This document shows positions 47,149-56,656 of a stretch of 64,000 bases of DNA, piece by piece; the first letter of the stretch is position 1; each line of letters starts with the position of its first letter. Below the pieces are notes generated by a model, which searched no databases, was not told the origin of the DNA, and saw only the letters and a list, made by a program, of their open reading frames with translations. Origin of the DNA: Lichenibacterium ramalinae (GTDB lineage: Bacteria; Pseudomonadota; Alphaproteobacteria; Rhizobiales; Beijerinckiaceae); the NCBI RefSeq assembly GCF_004137085.1, contig NZ_QYBC01000016.1:94606-158605 (forward strand), read 5' to 3'. Made by a program: the position numbers and the translations under genes.

Positions 47149-48672
47149 ATGGCCCCAACATCCCTCGCGGCCGAAGCCGCCGCCATCCTGGGGCGCTTCG
47201 GCGTCGACGAGCGCCGCTTCGCGGCCGGCACGCTGCCGGTCCACTCCCCCATCACCGGCGAGGCGATCGCGGCCGTGGCGGAAACCCCGGCCGGCGAGGT
47301 TCCGGCCGCCATCGCCCGCGCCCAGGCCGCCTTCCTGGCCTGGCGCCGGGTGCCGGCGCCGCGCCGCGGCGAGCTCGTGCGGCTGCTCGGCGAGGAGCTC
47401 AGGGCCGGCAAGGAGGCCCTCGGCCGCCTCGTCACGCTGGAAGTCGGCAAGGTCGTCTCCGAAGGCCTCGGCGAAGTGCAGGAGATGATCGACATCTGCG
47501 ATTTCGCCGTGGGCCTGTCGCGGCAGCTCGGCGGCCTCGTGCTGCCCTCGGAGCGGCCCGACCACAAGCTGACCGAGCAGTGGCACCCGGCCGGCGTCGT
47601 CGGCATCATCTCGGCCTTCAACTTCCCCGTGGCGGTGTGGTCGTGGAACGCCGCGCTGGCGCTGGTCTGCGGCGACCCCGTGGTGTGGAAGCCGTCCGAG
47701 AAGACGCCCCTCACGGCCCTCGCCGTCGACGCCCTGTTCCGCCGTGCCGCCGCGACGTTCGGGGCCGACGCCCCCGAGGGCCTGGCGACGCTGCTGATCG
47801 GCGGCCGCGACGTCGGGGAAGCGCTGGTCGACGACCCGCGCGTGCCCGTCGTCTCCGCCACGGGCTCGACCCGCATGGGCCGGGCGGTCGGCGAGCGGCT
47901 GGCGCGGCGCTTCGCCAAGGCCATTTTGGAGCTCGGCGGCAACAATGCTTCGATCGTCACGCCCTCGGCCGACCTCGACCTGACGCTGCGCGCCGTGGCC
48001 TTCGCCGCCATGGGCACGGCCGGGCAGCGCTGCACGACGCTGCGCCGCCTCATCGTGCACGAGAGCGTCTACGACGCGCTGGTGCCGAAGCTCGCCTCCG
48101 TCTACCGCGCCATCTCGGTCGGCAGCCCGGTCGCCGGGGACGCGCTGGTGGGGCCGCTGATCGACCGCGCCGCCTTCGACGGCATGGCGACGGCGCTGGG
48201 CGCGGCCCGGGCCGCCGGCGGCACCGTGCACGGCGGCGAGCGGGTCGACGTCAACGGCGCCAGCGCCTTCTACGCCCGGCCGGCGCTGGTCGAGATGCCG
48301 ACCCAGAGCGGGCCGGTGCTGGAGGAAACCTTCGCCCCCATCCTCTACGTGCTGCGCTACCGCGACCTCGACGAGGCCATCGCCCTGCAGAACGGCGTGC
48401 CCCAGGGCCTGTCGTCGTCGATCTTCGGCAACGACCTGCGCGAGGTCGAGCGCTTCCTGTCGGCCCAGGGATCGGATTGCGGCATCGCCAACGTCAACAT
48501 GGGCCCGTCGGGCGCCGAGATCGGCGGCGCCTTCGGGGGCGAGAAGGAGACGGGCGGCGGGCGCGAGTCGGGTTCGGACGCCTGGAAGGGCTACATGCGC
48601 CGGCAAACCAACGCCATCAACTACGGCCGAAGCCTGCCGCTGGCGCAGGGCGTGAGGTTCGACATCGCGTGA
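47149..48672 (+). CDS. amaB: L-aminoadipate-semialdehyde (piperideine-6-carboxylate) dehydrogenase, AmaB/ALDH7 type
   Basis: 507 residues, normal for ALDH7. Catalytic Cys in GTAGQRCTTLRR, general base Glu in LELGGNNASIV, cofactor loop GSTRMGR. The ALDH7 markers NFPVAVWSWN, FGGEKETGGGRESGSDAWK and MRRQTNAINYG are all present. Oxidises aminoadipate semialdehyde to aminoadipate. Starts 29 bases after the amaA-like gene, with GAGG before ATG 47149, forming a two-gene lysine-catabolic operon. Confidence 0.92.
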   Translation: MAPTSLAAEAAAILGRFGVDERRFAAGTLPVHSPITGEAIAAVAETPAGEVPAAIARAQAAFLAWRRVPAPRRGELVRLLGEELRAGKEALGRLVTLEVGKVVSEGLGEVQEMIDICDFAVGLSRQLGGLVLPSERPDHKLTEQWHPAGVVGIISAFNFPVAVWSWNAALALVCGDPVVWKPSEKTPLTALAVDALFRRAAATFGADAPEGLATLLIGGRDVGEALVDDPRVPVVSATGSTRMGRAVGERLARRFAKAILELGGNNASIVTPSADLDLTLRAVAFAAMGTAGQRCTTLRRLIVHESVYDALVPKLASVYRAISVGSPVAGDALVGPLIDRAAFDGMATALGAARAAGGTVHGGERVDVNGASAFYARPALVEMPTQSGPVLEETFAPILYVLRYRDLDEAIALQNGVPQGLSSSIFGNDLREVERFLSAQGSDCGIANVNMGPSGAEIGGAFGGEKETGGGRESGSDAWKGYMRRQTNAINYGRSLPLAQGVRFDIA

Positions 48673-48689
48673 CGCGCGCGGCCGGCGCG

Positions 48690-48941
48690 TCAGCTTTCGG
48701 CGCGCAGGCTCTTGATGAAGCGGCGGGCGACGACGCGGACGGCCTCGTCGTCCCGCGTCGCGTCGTCGGCCTTGTCCCACAGGTGGGCGAGGCTGCCGTC
48801 GAGTTCGTCGAGGAGATCCGGGTGGCGATGCGCCATGAAGCGGATCGTGCCGAAGAGGAGGTGCTCGATCGCCATCTCGCGGCGGCGGGCATCGGCGATG
48901 CGGTCGGTGTCGGTCGCTGTGTCGGTCGATTTGTCGGTCAT
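48690..48941 (-). CDS. Small conserved-looking hypothetical protein
   Basis: 83 residues: a Thr/Asp-rich start (TDKSTDTATDTD), then helices REMAIEHLLFGTIRFMAHRHPDLLDELDG and DDEAVRVVARRFIKSLRAES. It has no membrane segment or Cys. The even helical pattern and convergent placement after amaB suggest a real gene, but the ribosome site is weak and I recognise no family. Confidence 0.55.
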   Translation of the reverse strand: MTDKSTDTATDTDRIADARRREMAIEHLLFGTIRFMAHRHPDLLDELDGSLAHLWDKADDATRDDEAVRVVARRFIKSLRAES

Positions 48942-49067
48942 GGCGCGTCAACGGCGCAGCGGCGCCGAGGTTCACGGCGCGACAGCGGCGACGGGGTCGC
49001 AGCGGTGGGGCGCGGGGACGCGGTCGGCGGAGGACGGGCCGAGGGGCATCGCCTTCCGCTCCGTCCC

Positions 49068-49169
49068 AGAGCAGGATCGGCTTTTTCGGGACCGCCTTGG
49101 CGGTTCCAAGCCGATGAGAATGCTCTCGATTTGGAGTTGGAGCGAATGCGCCCAAGGCGCAAGCGCTCC
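49068..49169. repeat. Dispersed intergenic hairpin repeat, copy B
   Basis: 102 bases, about 81 percent identical by hand count to copy A (35357-35458). Its hairpin is clear: AGAGCA/TGCTCT outside, ATCGGCTT/AAGCCGAT in the middle, ACCGCC/GGCGGT at the tip. It lies in the 299-base gap between the small hypothetical gene and the MNT gene, which shows nothing else. Confidence 0.8.
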
Positions 49170-49240
49170 AGCGGCGACGGCCGAGACGCCCGCGACATCG
49201 GGGGCTTGAGCCTGCCGCCCGAACGTTCCATCATGAGTTC

Positions 49241-49537
49241 ATGGACAGGGACGGCATCATCGCAAGGCTGAGGGATGCGGAAGGCGTGCTGCGGCGGCGC
49301 GGCGTGAACCACGCCGCCCTGTTCGGCTCGGCGGCCCGCGGCGAGGCCGATGCCGACAGCGACATCGACATCCTGGTCGATCTCGATCCCGAGGTGGTAC
49401 GGACGGTGTTCGACTATGCCGGCCTCAAGGGATTCATCGCCGACATGTTCGATGGTTGCGTGGATGTCGTCGATCGGGAAGGCCTGAAGCCACACGTACG
49501 TCCGTCGGCGATGGCCGACGCGGTCTATGCGTTCTGA
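49241..49537 (+). CDS. MNT-type nucleotidyltransferase (antitoxin of MNT/HEPN pair)
   Basis: 98 residues. The minimal nucleotidyltransferase motif GSAARGEADADSDIDILVD gives G-S-x-A-R-G followed by the D-x-D metal pair. In MntA-HepT modules this protein AMPylates and silences the HEPN toxin. It overlaps the next gene by 11 bases, the usual arrangement. ATG 49241; weak ribosome site. Confidence 0.88.
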   Translation: MDRDGIIARLRDAEGVLRRRGVNHAALFGSAARGEADADSDIDILVDLDPEVVRTVFDYAGLKGFIADMFDGCVDVVDREGLKPHVRPSAMADAVYAF

Positions 49538-49880
49538 CGGCGACCAGTATCGGCTCATCCACATCCGCGACAACATCGCGAAAGCGAAGCTGTTCGTCGA
49601 AGGGCTGTCATTCGAGCGCTTTCGTGACGATGAGAAGAGCTTCTACGCCGTCACTCGCGCTCTGGAGATCATTTCCGAAGCGTCGCGAAAACTGTCGACG
49701 GAGCTGAAAAGCCGCCACCCGGCCATGCCCTGGAAGGACATGGCCGGTGCAGGCAGCATCTATCGGCATGACTATGAGGACGTCATGCAACAGCGTGTCT
49801 GGTATACGGTGCAGGAAGCCTTGCCATCACTGTTGGCGATCGTGGAAGCGGAACTGGCGGCCGAAGATCGTCGGGCGTGA
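49527..49880 (+). CDS. HepT-like HEPN toxin (DUF86)
   Basis: 117 residues, all-helical HEPN ribonuclease fold. SFYAVTRALEIISEASRKLS is the conserved DUF86 helix. The active-site region reads YRHDYEDV, in which Arg directly precedes His; many HepT proteins instead have R-x4-6-H-x-Y. The variant with RHDY is also known in this family. Expressed together with the MNT partner. Confidence 0.87.
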   Translation: MRSDGDQYRLIHIRDNIAKAKLFVEGLSFERFRDDEKSFYAVTRALEIISEASRKLSTELKSRHPAMPWKDMAGAGSIYRHDYEDVMQQRVWYTVQEALPSLLAIVEAELAAEDRRA

Positions 49881-50128
49881 TGGGACCTTGGTCCGGGTCC
49901 CCTGTCGGACATCGAGGCGAGGCCTCGGTTTTCGGCTCGTGAGACGTGGTCCGCAAGGTGTCCTTTGCGGGTCCGGCGACGACCGCAGGGAGGCTCGGCT
50001 CAGGAAGCGGCCGGACAAGGCACACCGCCGCGGGCCCGTCCCCGATCCGGAGCGGATCGGGCGCCCGGCCTGTGTCAGACGGACGATGACCCGCGCCGAT
50101 CCTGCGACGAGCCTGCAGAGGGCCCCGC

Positions 50129-51790
50129 CTAGAACAGCCCCTGGATCACCCCACTGGCGTCGACGTGGATGGTTTCGGCGGCGGGGCGGCGGGGGAGGCC
50201 CGGCATGGTGACGATGTCGCCGCAGAGCGCGACGACGAAGCCGGCCCCGGCCGAAAGCCGCACGTCGCGCACCGGCAGGGTGAAGCCGCTCGGCGCCCCG
50301 AGGGCCGCCGGGTCGGCCGAGAAGCTGTAGGGGGTCTTGGCCATGCAGACCGGCAGGTGGCCGTGGCCGGCGGCCTCGAACCGCGCCAGCTTGCGGACCG
50401 CCGTCGGCGACAGCGCGACGCCGTCGGCGCGGTAGATCTCGCGGGCGACGGTGTCGATCTTGTCGGCGAGCGGCAGCGCGTCCGGGTAGAGCGGGGCGAA
50501 GCGGGCCGTGCCGCCGTCGGCCAGCGCCGCCACGGCCTCGGCGAGGTCCGCCGCCCCGGCGCCGCCCTCGGCCCAGTGGCGGCACAGGTGCGCGCCGACG
50601 CCGAGGTCGGCGCAGCAGGCGAAGACTTCGGCGAGTTCGGCCTCGGTGTCGGCGGTGAAGTGGTTGATCGCCACCACGACCGGCACGCCGAACTTCCGCA
50701 CGTTCTCGACGTGGCGGCGCAGGTTGGCGGCACCGCGGCGCACCGCGGCGGCATCGGGCGCGCCGAGGTCGGGTTTGGCGACGCCGCCGTGCATCTTCAG
50801 CGCCCGCACCGTCGCCACCACGACGGCGACGGCGGGCGAGAGCCCGGCCGCCCGGCACTTGATGTCGAAGAACTTCTCCGCCCCGAGGTCCGCCCCGAAC
50901 CCCGCCTCGGTCACGACGTAGTCGGCGAGCCTCAGGCCGAGGTCGGTCGCCACGACGGAGTTGCAGCCGTGGGCGATGTTGGCGAAGGGCCCGCCGTGGA
51001 CCAGGGCGGGCGAGCCGTCGATGGTCTGGACGAGGTTGGGCTGGAAGGCATCGCGCAGCAGCGCCGTCATGGCGCCCGTGGCCTTGACGGCGTCGGCGCG
51101 GACGTCGGCGCGGGCGAAGTCCTGCCCGATCACCATGCGGCCGAGGCGCTCGTGCAGGTCGCCGAGCGAGGCGGCGAGGCAGAAGACCGCCATGGTCTCG
51201 GACGCGACGGTGAGGTCGAACCCGTCCTGCCGCACGGCGCCGTTGCCGCCGAGCCCGACGACGACGTCGCGCAGCGCCCGGTCGTTCATGTCGAGGGCGC
51301 GGCGCCAGGTGACGCGGGACGGGTCGAGGCCCAGCGGGTTGCCCCAGTAGACCTGGTTGTCGATCATGGCGGCCAGGAGGTTGTTGGCCGCCGTGAGGGC
51401 GTGGAAGTCGCCCGTGAGGTGCAGGTTGATCTCGTCCTGCGGCACGACCTGGGCGCGGCCGCCACCGTTCGCCCCGCCCTTGAGGCCGAAACACGGCCCC
51501 AGCGAGGGCTCGCGCAGGCAGATGATCGTGCGGCGCCCGATGCGGTTCAGCGCATCGCCGAGGCCGATCGTCGTGGTGGTCTTGCCTTCCCCGGCCGGCG
51601 TCGGGCTGATGGCCGTGACGAGGACGAGCCGGCCGCGCCGCTCCGGCAGGGCCTCCTGCGCGTCGAAGCTCACCTTGGCCTTGTAGGGGCCGTAGCGGTA
51701 GAGGGCGTCGGCCGGCAGGCCCGCCCGCGCCCCGATCTCGGCGATGGGGCGCAGCACGGCGGCGCGGGCGATCTCGGCATCGGTGGTCAT
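50129..51790 (-). CDS. fhs: Formate-tetrahydrofolate ligase
   Basis: Joins formate to tetrahydrofolate using ATP, giving 10-formyl-THF. 553 residues, full length for the family. ATP site [14 protein letters not shown] (about 66-79), [31 protein letters not shown] and the [10 protein letters not shown] segment are hallmarks. It supplies C1 units for purine synthesis or assimilates formate, for example formate released by the oxalate decarboxylase in this window (inference). ATG 51790. Confidence 0.97.
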   Translation of the reverse strand: MTTDAEIARAAVLRPIAEIGARAGLPADALYRYGPYKAKVSFDAQEALPERRGRLVLVTAISPTPAGEGKTTTTIGLGDALNRIGRRTIICLREPSLGPCFGLKGGANGGGRAQVVPQDEINLHLTGDFHALTAANNLLAAMIDNQVYWGNPLGLDPSRVTWRRALDMNDRALRDVVVGLGGNGAVRQDGFDLTVASETMAVFCLAASLGDLHERLGRMVIGQDFARADVRADAVKATGAMTALLRDAFQPNLVQTIDGSPALVHGGPFANIAHGCNSVVATDLGLRLADYVVTEAGFGADLGAEKFFDIKCRAAGLSPAVAVVVATVRALKMHGGVAKPDLGAPDAAAVRRGAANLRRHVENVRKFGVPVVVAINHFTADTEAELAEVFACCADLGVGAHLCRHWAEGGAGAADLAEAVAALADGGTARFAPLYPDALPLADKIDTVAREIYRADGVALSPTAVRKLARFEAAGHGHLPVCMAKTPYSFSADPAALGAPSGFTLPVRDVRLSAGAGFVVALCGDIVTMPGLPRRPAAETIHVDASGVIQGLF

Positions 51791-51945
51791 GGCCGGCGCG
51801 CCGCCCCGCACCCCGCAGCCATCCATCGTCCGTGCCGCATGCCTCGATCCCACGTCCATCGTCAGAGGACGCGATACCTAGCGCATGACGCGCGCGGTCG
51901 CCAGGGCCGCAGGGCGGGGGGCGTTCCCGCCGCGCCGCCGCCCCG

Positions 51946-53259
51946 TCACTCCGCCGCCCGCAGCCCCCCGACCACGCGCCCGCCCAGCGTCGCCTCCGGG
52001 ATCGGCTCGCGGATCAGGAACCAGTAGCCCATGGCCGCCACGAGGGCGATGACGGCGCCGGTGATGAAGGCCAGCGAGAAGTGGCCCGTGCCCTTCACGA
52101 TGAAGCCCGTCACGGTGGGCGCCAGCGCCCCCCCGATGTAGCCGCCGAAGTTCTGCATGGCGCCGAGCGAGGCCGTGCAATTGGCCGGCGCCGCCACCGA
52201 CGCCATGGCCCAGGCCGAGGAGGAGCAGACGTAGACCAGGAAGAGCGAGGCCGAGATGCAGGCGATGGCGAGCGTGTCGCTCGGCGTCACGGCCGCCACG
52301 ACGGTGCAGGCCGCCGTCGCCACCAGCGCCGACGCCATGGGGATCTTGCGGCTGCGGATGGGGTCGATGCCGCGGCGGACCAGCACGTCGACGATGCGGC
52401 CGCCCAGCACGCCGCCCACGACGCCGAAGGCGAAGGGGATGGCCCCGACGAGGCCGGTCTTCTGCAGGGTGAAGTGGCGCTCGAGCTCGAGATAGCCGGG
52501 CAGCCAGGCCGTGTAGAGCCACGTCATGTAGATGCAGCCGAAATAGCCCATGATCATGCCCCAGGTGGTGCGGTATCCGAAGAGCCGCTTCCAGTCCGCC
52601 CAGGTCACGCGCGCGGCGGCGCCCGGCGCGTCGCCCTCGGTGAGGAAGGCGCGCTCCTCCGCCGTGAGGTCCACCTCGCGCGGGTTGCGGAACACGAGGA
52701 AGATCGCGGCCGCCAGCACGAGGCCCGCCGCCCCCATGGCGACGAACATCGACCGCCAGCCGAAGTTCACCATGAGCAACGTGAGGAGCGGCAGCGCCAC
52801 GAAGCTGCCGAGCGAGGAGGCGCAGTTCCAGATGCCGGTGGCGGTGCCGCGCTGGCGGATGTTGAACCAGTCGCGCGAGACCCGGGCGCAGGTGGGGAAG
52901 TGCGGCGCCTCGCCGACCCCCAGCACGATGCGGGCGCCCACGAAGGTCCAGAACGACGTCACGGCCCCGCCCAGCATCTGGCCCAGCGACCAGCAGGCGA
53001 GGCCGAGCGTCAGCATCAGGCGCGGGCCCAGCCGGTCCGCCAGGGCGCCGGCCGGCAGTTGCGCGAAGGCATAGGCCCACAGGAAGGCCGACAGCAGCAG
53101 GCCCATGTCGGAGATGGACAGGCCGAGGTCTTCCCGGATCAGCGGGGTCGCCACCGCCAGGGTGGCGCGGTCGACGTAATTGACGACGCCGGCCGTGACC
53201 ATCAGGGCGAGCGAGATGGTCTGGATGCGTCTGACGCGCGGCGAGGCCTTGGCCTGCAT
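51946..53259 (-). CDS. MFS transporter, anion:cation symporter (ACS) family
   Basis: 437 residues, 12 predicted membrane helices. NYVDRATLAVATPLIREDLGLS and the GRIVLGVGEAPHFP segment are typical of ACS-family carriers for organic anions such as glucarate, galactonate or phthalate. RIxxGxGEAPxFP-type motif and DWFNIRQRGTATGIW are well conserved. Substrate unknown. ATG 53259. It is the gene downstream of the ROK regulator on the same strand, so may be under its control. Confidence 0.9.
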   Translation of the reverse strand: MQAKASPRVRRIQTISLALMVTAGVVNYVDRATLAVATPLIREDLGLSISDMGLLLSAFLWAYAFAQLPAGALADRLGPRLMLTLGLACWSLGQMLGGAVTSFWTFVGARIVLGVGEAPHFPTCARVSRDWFNIRQRGTATGIWNCASSLGSFVALPLLTLLMVNFGWRSMFVAMGAAGLVLAAAIFLVFRNPREVDLTAEERAFLTEGDAPGAAARVTWADWKRLFGYRTTWGMIMGYFGCIYMTWLYTAWLPGYLELERHFTLQKTGLVGAIPFAFGVVGGVLGGRIVDVLVRRGIDPIRSRKIPMASALVATAACTVVAAVTPSDTLAIACISASLFLVYVCSSSAWAMASVAAPANCTASLGAMQNFGGYIGGALAPTVTGFIVKGTGHFSLAFITGAVIALVAAMGYWFLIREPIPEATLGGRVVGGLRAAE

Positions 53260-53375
53260 GTCGGTCTCCTCCCAAAAGCGCGGACCGGGCGGCCTTTGCG
53301 GCTCGTGGCGGTTCCGAACCCCATTGTGCATCGATTCCGTGCCCGCGGAAGGCCGGAAACGCCGCGGCGTCCGGT

Positions 53376-54539
53376 TCAGGCGAGGAAGGTCGCCTGCAGC
53401 GGCATGGCGGCGGCGCCGAGCGAGGCCGCGTCGCCCGGGACCTCGGACGTCCGGACCACGGGCAGAGGCGGCGGCCGCATCCGGCGCTCGGTCGCCGCCG
53501 GGATGCGGATCCGCGCCGCGAGGGCGCCGGCGATGGGCGGCGGCAGGCGCCCGCCGATCACGATGGCGGCGGGATCGAGCGCATGGGCGAGGAAGGCGCA
53601 GAGCATGGTGAAGGCGCGTTCGGCTTCGGCGAGCCAGGCCTCGACGCCCGGCGTGTCGACGCCGACGGCCGCGAGCATCGGCTCCACGCTGGGAAAGGTC
53701 CCTCCGGCGGCGCCGACCAGGTGGAGCATGCGGTCGAGGCTGGGATAACCCAGGCCGGCCGCCGTCCAGATGCCGCCGAACGCGCCGGCATTACCATGCG
53801 CGCCCGGAAACAGCCGGCCGCCCGAGATGATGCCGCCGCCGAAGCCGTTGGACAGATGGAGATAGGCGAAATCGGGACAGGTGCGCCCGACGCCGAAGAG
53901 GCTTTCGGCGATCGCCGCCGTCGCGGCAGCGTTCTGCACCGTCACGGGCAGCCCCAGAGCCTCCTCGAAGATCGGCGCGGTCTCGCTCAGGCCCCAATCG
54001 TCGAGCGACGCCGGCGGGTCGAGACGCCGTCCCTCGCCGACGAAGAAGCCCGACACGCCGACGCCCAGGCCGACCACGCGGCGGGGATCGATGCCATGCT
54101 CGGCGACGAGTTCGCCGTGGAAGGCCGTCAAACGGTCCAGCACCGCCGCCCGGCCCATGGAGCGCATCGCGGCCCGGCGGCTGCCGACGACGGCGCCGGA
54201 GAAGTCCATGAGGTTCAGGGACACGAGGTCCCCCATCAGGCCCGCCCCGAAGCTGTAGGCGAAGCCGGGGGCGAGGCGCACGTCGACGCTGGGGTTCCCC
54301 GGACGTTCGGTCGTGCGGCGCGACAGCACCACCATCCCGTCCCGTTCGAAGCCCTGGATCAGGCGCGCGACGGTGGGCTGGGACAGGTCGAGCGCCCGCG
54401 TCACCTCGGCCTGGCTGAGCACGCCCCGCCGGAACAGCAGGTCCAATGCCCGGCGCCCGCCCGGGCTGACGATCCGGTCGTCCGGTCCGGCGGCGGGACC
54501 GGGACGGTGCGGCTCCGGACGGGCGTCAACCACGCTCAT
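53376..54539 (-). CDS. ROK-family transcriptional regulator
   Basis: 387 residues. N-terminal winged helix (about 25-85, GVLSQAEVTRALDLSQPTVARLIQ), then a sugar-kinase-like ROK domain with VVGLGVGVSGFF, NAAATAAIAESLFG and HLSNGFGGGIISGGRLFPGAHGNAGAFG. The usual zinc-binding Cys cluster of ROK proteins is not apparent. Likely a repressor of sugar-related genes. A perfect palindrome lies just upstream of its start, suggesting autoregulation and control of the divergent phosphoesterase gene. Confidence 0.9.
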   Translation of the reverse strand: MSVVDARPEPHRPGPAAGPDDRIVSPGGRRALDLLFRRGVLSQAEVTRALDLSQPTVARLIQGFERDGMVVLSRRTTERPGNPSVDVRLAPGFAYSFGAGLMGDLVSLNLMDFSGAVVGSRRAAMRSMGRAAVLDRLTAFHGELVAEHGIDPRRVVGLGVGVSGFFVGEGRRLDPPASLDDWGLSETAPIFEEALGLPVTVQNAAATAAIAESLFGVGRTCPDFAYLHLSNGFGGGIISGGRLFPGAHGNAGAFGGIWTAAGLGYPSLDRMLHLVGAAGGTFPSVEPMLAAVGVDTPGVEAWLAEAERAFTMLCAFLAHALDPAAIVIGGRLPPPIAGALAARIRIPAATERRMRPPPLPVVRTSEVPGDAASLGAAAMPLQATFLA

Positions 54540-54588
54540 GGCCCCCCCTGTCCGGACACACCGTCACGCGACTTTCATGCTCAGCACA

Positions 54589-54609
54589 TACTATGCATGA
54601 CGCATAGTA
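54589..54609. promoter_or_regulatory. Palindromic operator candidate between ROK gene and phosphoesterase gene
   Basis: TACTATGC at 54589-54596 and GCATAGTA at 54602-54609 are perfect 8-bp arms around five bases. It is AT-rich in very GC-rich surroundings, 50 bases from the ROK start and 101 bases before the phosphoesterase start. Confidence 0.6.
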
Positions 54610-54709
54610 AAGTCCCGACCGGGTGCCCGGAAGCATGCCAGCCGCGACCCCCCATCCACCCTCGTCCGACCGGGACCGGGGAGCCTCGATCCCCAAGGAG
54701 ACCACCTCA

Positions 54710-56563
54710 ATGGCCACCCGACACCGGTTCGGCAGGCGGCTGGCGGCCGCAAGCCTGCAGGCGATCGTCGCCGCATCGGCTCCCGGTGCCGCCGCGGCGG
54801 CATCGACGACGACGCCCATCAAGCACCTCGTCGTCATCATCGGCGAGAACCAAAGTTTCGACCATGTCTTCGCGACCTATCGGGCGCCGTCCAGCGACCG
54901 CGTCCGCAACCTCCTGTCGGAGGGCATCGTCGACATCCAGGGCCGGCCCGGCCCGAACTTTCCCGCCGGCGCCCAGTTCAGCGCGGTGGAGACCGGCACC
55001 TTCCAACTCGCCCCGAACGGCAGGATGCCTTACGTCCACCTGCCGGCCGAGACGACCGGCAACCTGCCGCAGGGTTCGAGCGATACGGCCGGGCCGCCTT
55101 TCGCAACGGCATCGGGTGCGCTCGCCTACGAACGTCAGTTCTACCACGGCTTCGCGGCTCTCCTGAATCCCGTCGACCTGACGACCGGCGCCAACGCGTT
55201 GCCGAAATACGTGCCGGACACGCGGATCGCCAACGTCACGGCTCTGCCCGACGGGCCTTTCCAACTGACGGGCAAGACGCCCTACGACTTCTACACGGCC
55301 GACCCCAACCACGGCTTCTTTTCCGAATGGCAGGAGGCCGATTGCGCCGTCTCCCATGCCACGGCCGCCAATCCGAGCGGGTGCCTCAACGACCTGTTCC
55401 CCTGGGTGGAGGCGAGCCGCAACGCCAACGGCATCGGCAGCGGCGGCGTCGCCCTCGGCTTCTACAACGTGGCGCGGGGCGACGTGCCCTATTTCGCCTC
55501 GCTGGCGCGCCAGTACACGATGAGCGACAACTACCACCAGCCGATGCGCGGGCCCTCGTCGCCGAACTGGATGTTCTTCGGCACCGCCGACGAACTCTTC
55601 TACAGCGACGGCCAGGGCAACCCCGCGACGCCGTCGACCAGCCTGGTCCTGAACCCGGATCCGCGCCCGGGCGCCAACAACACGCCGGTGAACGACGGGG
55701 GAAACTTCGTCGCCTGCGCCGATCCGGCCCAGCCCGGCGTGGCCACGATCCGCGCCTACCTGGCCTCGCTTCCCTACGGCCCCGACCCGCATTGCGCGCC
55801 GGGCGCCTACTACCACGTGGCGAGCCGCCATCCGGGCTTCTTCGCCGACGGCACCGTCGACACGGCCGCCAACGCCCTGCCCCGGTCCTCCGTGCCGACC
55901 CTCGGCGAGCGACTCAGCGCCAAGGGCATCTCCTGGGCCTGGTTCGGCGGCGGCTACGCCCGCTACGTGGCGGACCCCTCCCACACGGCGTCGCCCGGCT
56001 ATTGCGACAATTGCAACCCGTTCCAGTTCTCCACCGCCGTCATGGGCACGCCGGGGGGCCGCGCCCACCTGCGCGACGCCGAGGACCTCCTCAAGGACAT
56101 CCGGGCCGGCCGCCTGCCCGCCGTCTCGTTCGTGCGCCCCGAGGACGCGCCGAGCGGCCATCCGGACTCGTCGAAGCTGAGCTCCTTCGAGAACTACGCC
56201 AAGGAATACATCCAGGAGATCCAGGCCCAGCCGGACCTTTGGAAGGACACCGCCATCCTGGTCACCTTCGACGAGGGGGGCGGGTACTGGGACTCGGGCT
56301 ACGTCCAGCCGATCGACTTCTTCGGCGACGGCGTCCGGGTCCCGATGATCGCCGTGTCGCCCTTCAGCCGCGGCGGGCACGTCGGCCACGTCTATGCCGA
56401 CCACGCCTCCCTGGTGAAGTTCATCGAGGCCAACTGGGGCCTCGACCCGCTGTCGCGGCGCAGCCGCGACAACCTTCCCCAGCCCGTGACGGCCGGAAAC
56501 CCCTACGTGCCCGTCAACCCGCCGGCCATCGGCAACCTCATGGACCTGTTCCGCTTCCGGTGA
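54710..56563 (+). CDS. Secreted phosphoesterase (phospholipase C/acid phosphatase family)
   Basis: 617 residues. Signal peptide at 1-31 (cleavage near AAAAAS). Metal-site segment HLVVIIGENQSFDHVFATY at about 37-55, then SDNYHQPMRGPSSPNWMF, a D-E-G-G-G-Y-W metal motif (LVTFDEGGGYWD) and DHASLVKFIEANWGLDPL near the end. This is the alkaline-phosphatase-like fold of bacterial phospholipase C and AcpA-type phosphatases. Likely periplasmic or secreted and used to obtain phosphate. ATG 54710 has AAGGAG nine bases upstream. Confidence 0.9.
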   Translation: MATRHRFGRRLAAASLQAIVAASAPGAAAAASTTTPIKHLVVIIGENQSFDHVFATYRAPSSDRVRNLLSEGIVDIQGRPGPNFPAGAQFSAVETGTFQLAPNGRMPYVHLPAETTGNLPQGSSDTAGPPFATASGALAYERQFYHGFAALLNPVDLTTGANALPKYVPDTRIANVTALPDGPFQLTGKTPYDFYTADPNHGFFSEWQEADCAVSHATAANPSGCLNDLFPWVEASRNANGIGSGGVALGFYNVARGDVPYFASLARQYTMSDNYHQPMRGPSSPNWMFFGTADELFYSDGQGNPATPSTSLVLNPDPRPGANNTPVNDGGNFVACADPAQPGVATIRAYLASLPYGPDPHCAPGAYYHVASRHPGFFADGTVDTAANALPRSSVPTLGERLSAKGISWAWFGGGYARYVADPSHTASPGYCDNCNPFQFSTAVMGTPGGRAHLRDAEDLLKDIRAGRLPAVSFVRPEDAPSGHPDSSKLSSFENYAKEYIQEIQAQPDLWKDTAILVTFDEGGGYWDSGYVQPIDFFGDGVRVPMIAVSPFSRGGHVGHVYADHASLVKFIEANWGLDPLSRRSRDNLPQPVTAGNPYVPVNPPAIGNLMDLFRFR

Positions 56564-56656
56564 ACCCTCGCCCCAGGGGCGCCGGCCCGCCGCCTTGCGC
56601 GGCGCGCCGGGACCATGCATTGCCGGGGGGCGGCGGCTGCGGTTGGGGGTGCCTCG

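Noticed and set aside
45667..48672. 1001-residue plus-strand fusion frame
   Set aside because: Real only from ATG 47149 (dehydrogenase); upstream it is an out-of-frame reading of the amaA-like gene.
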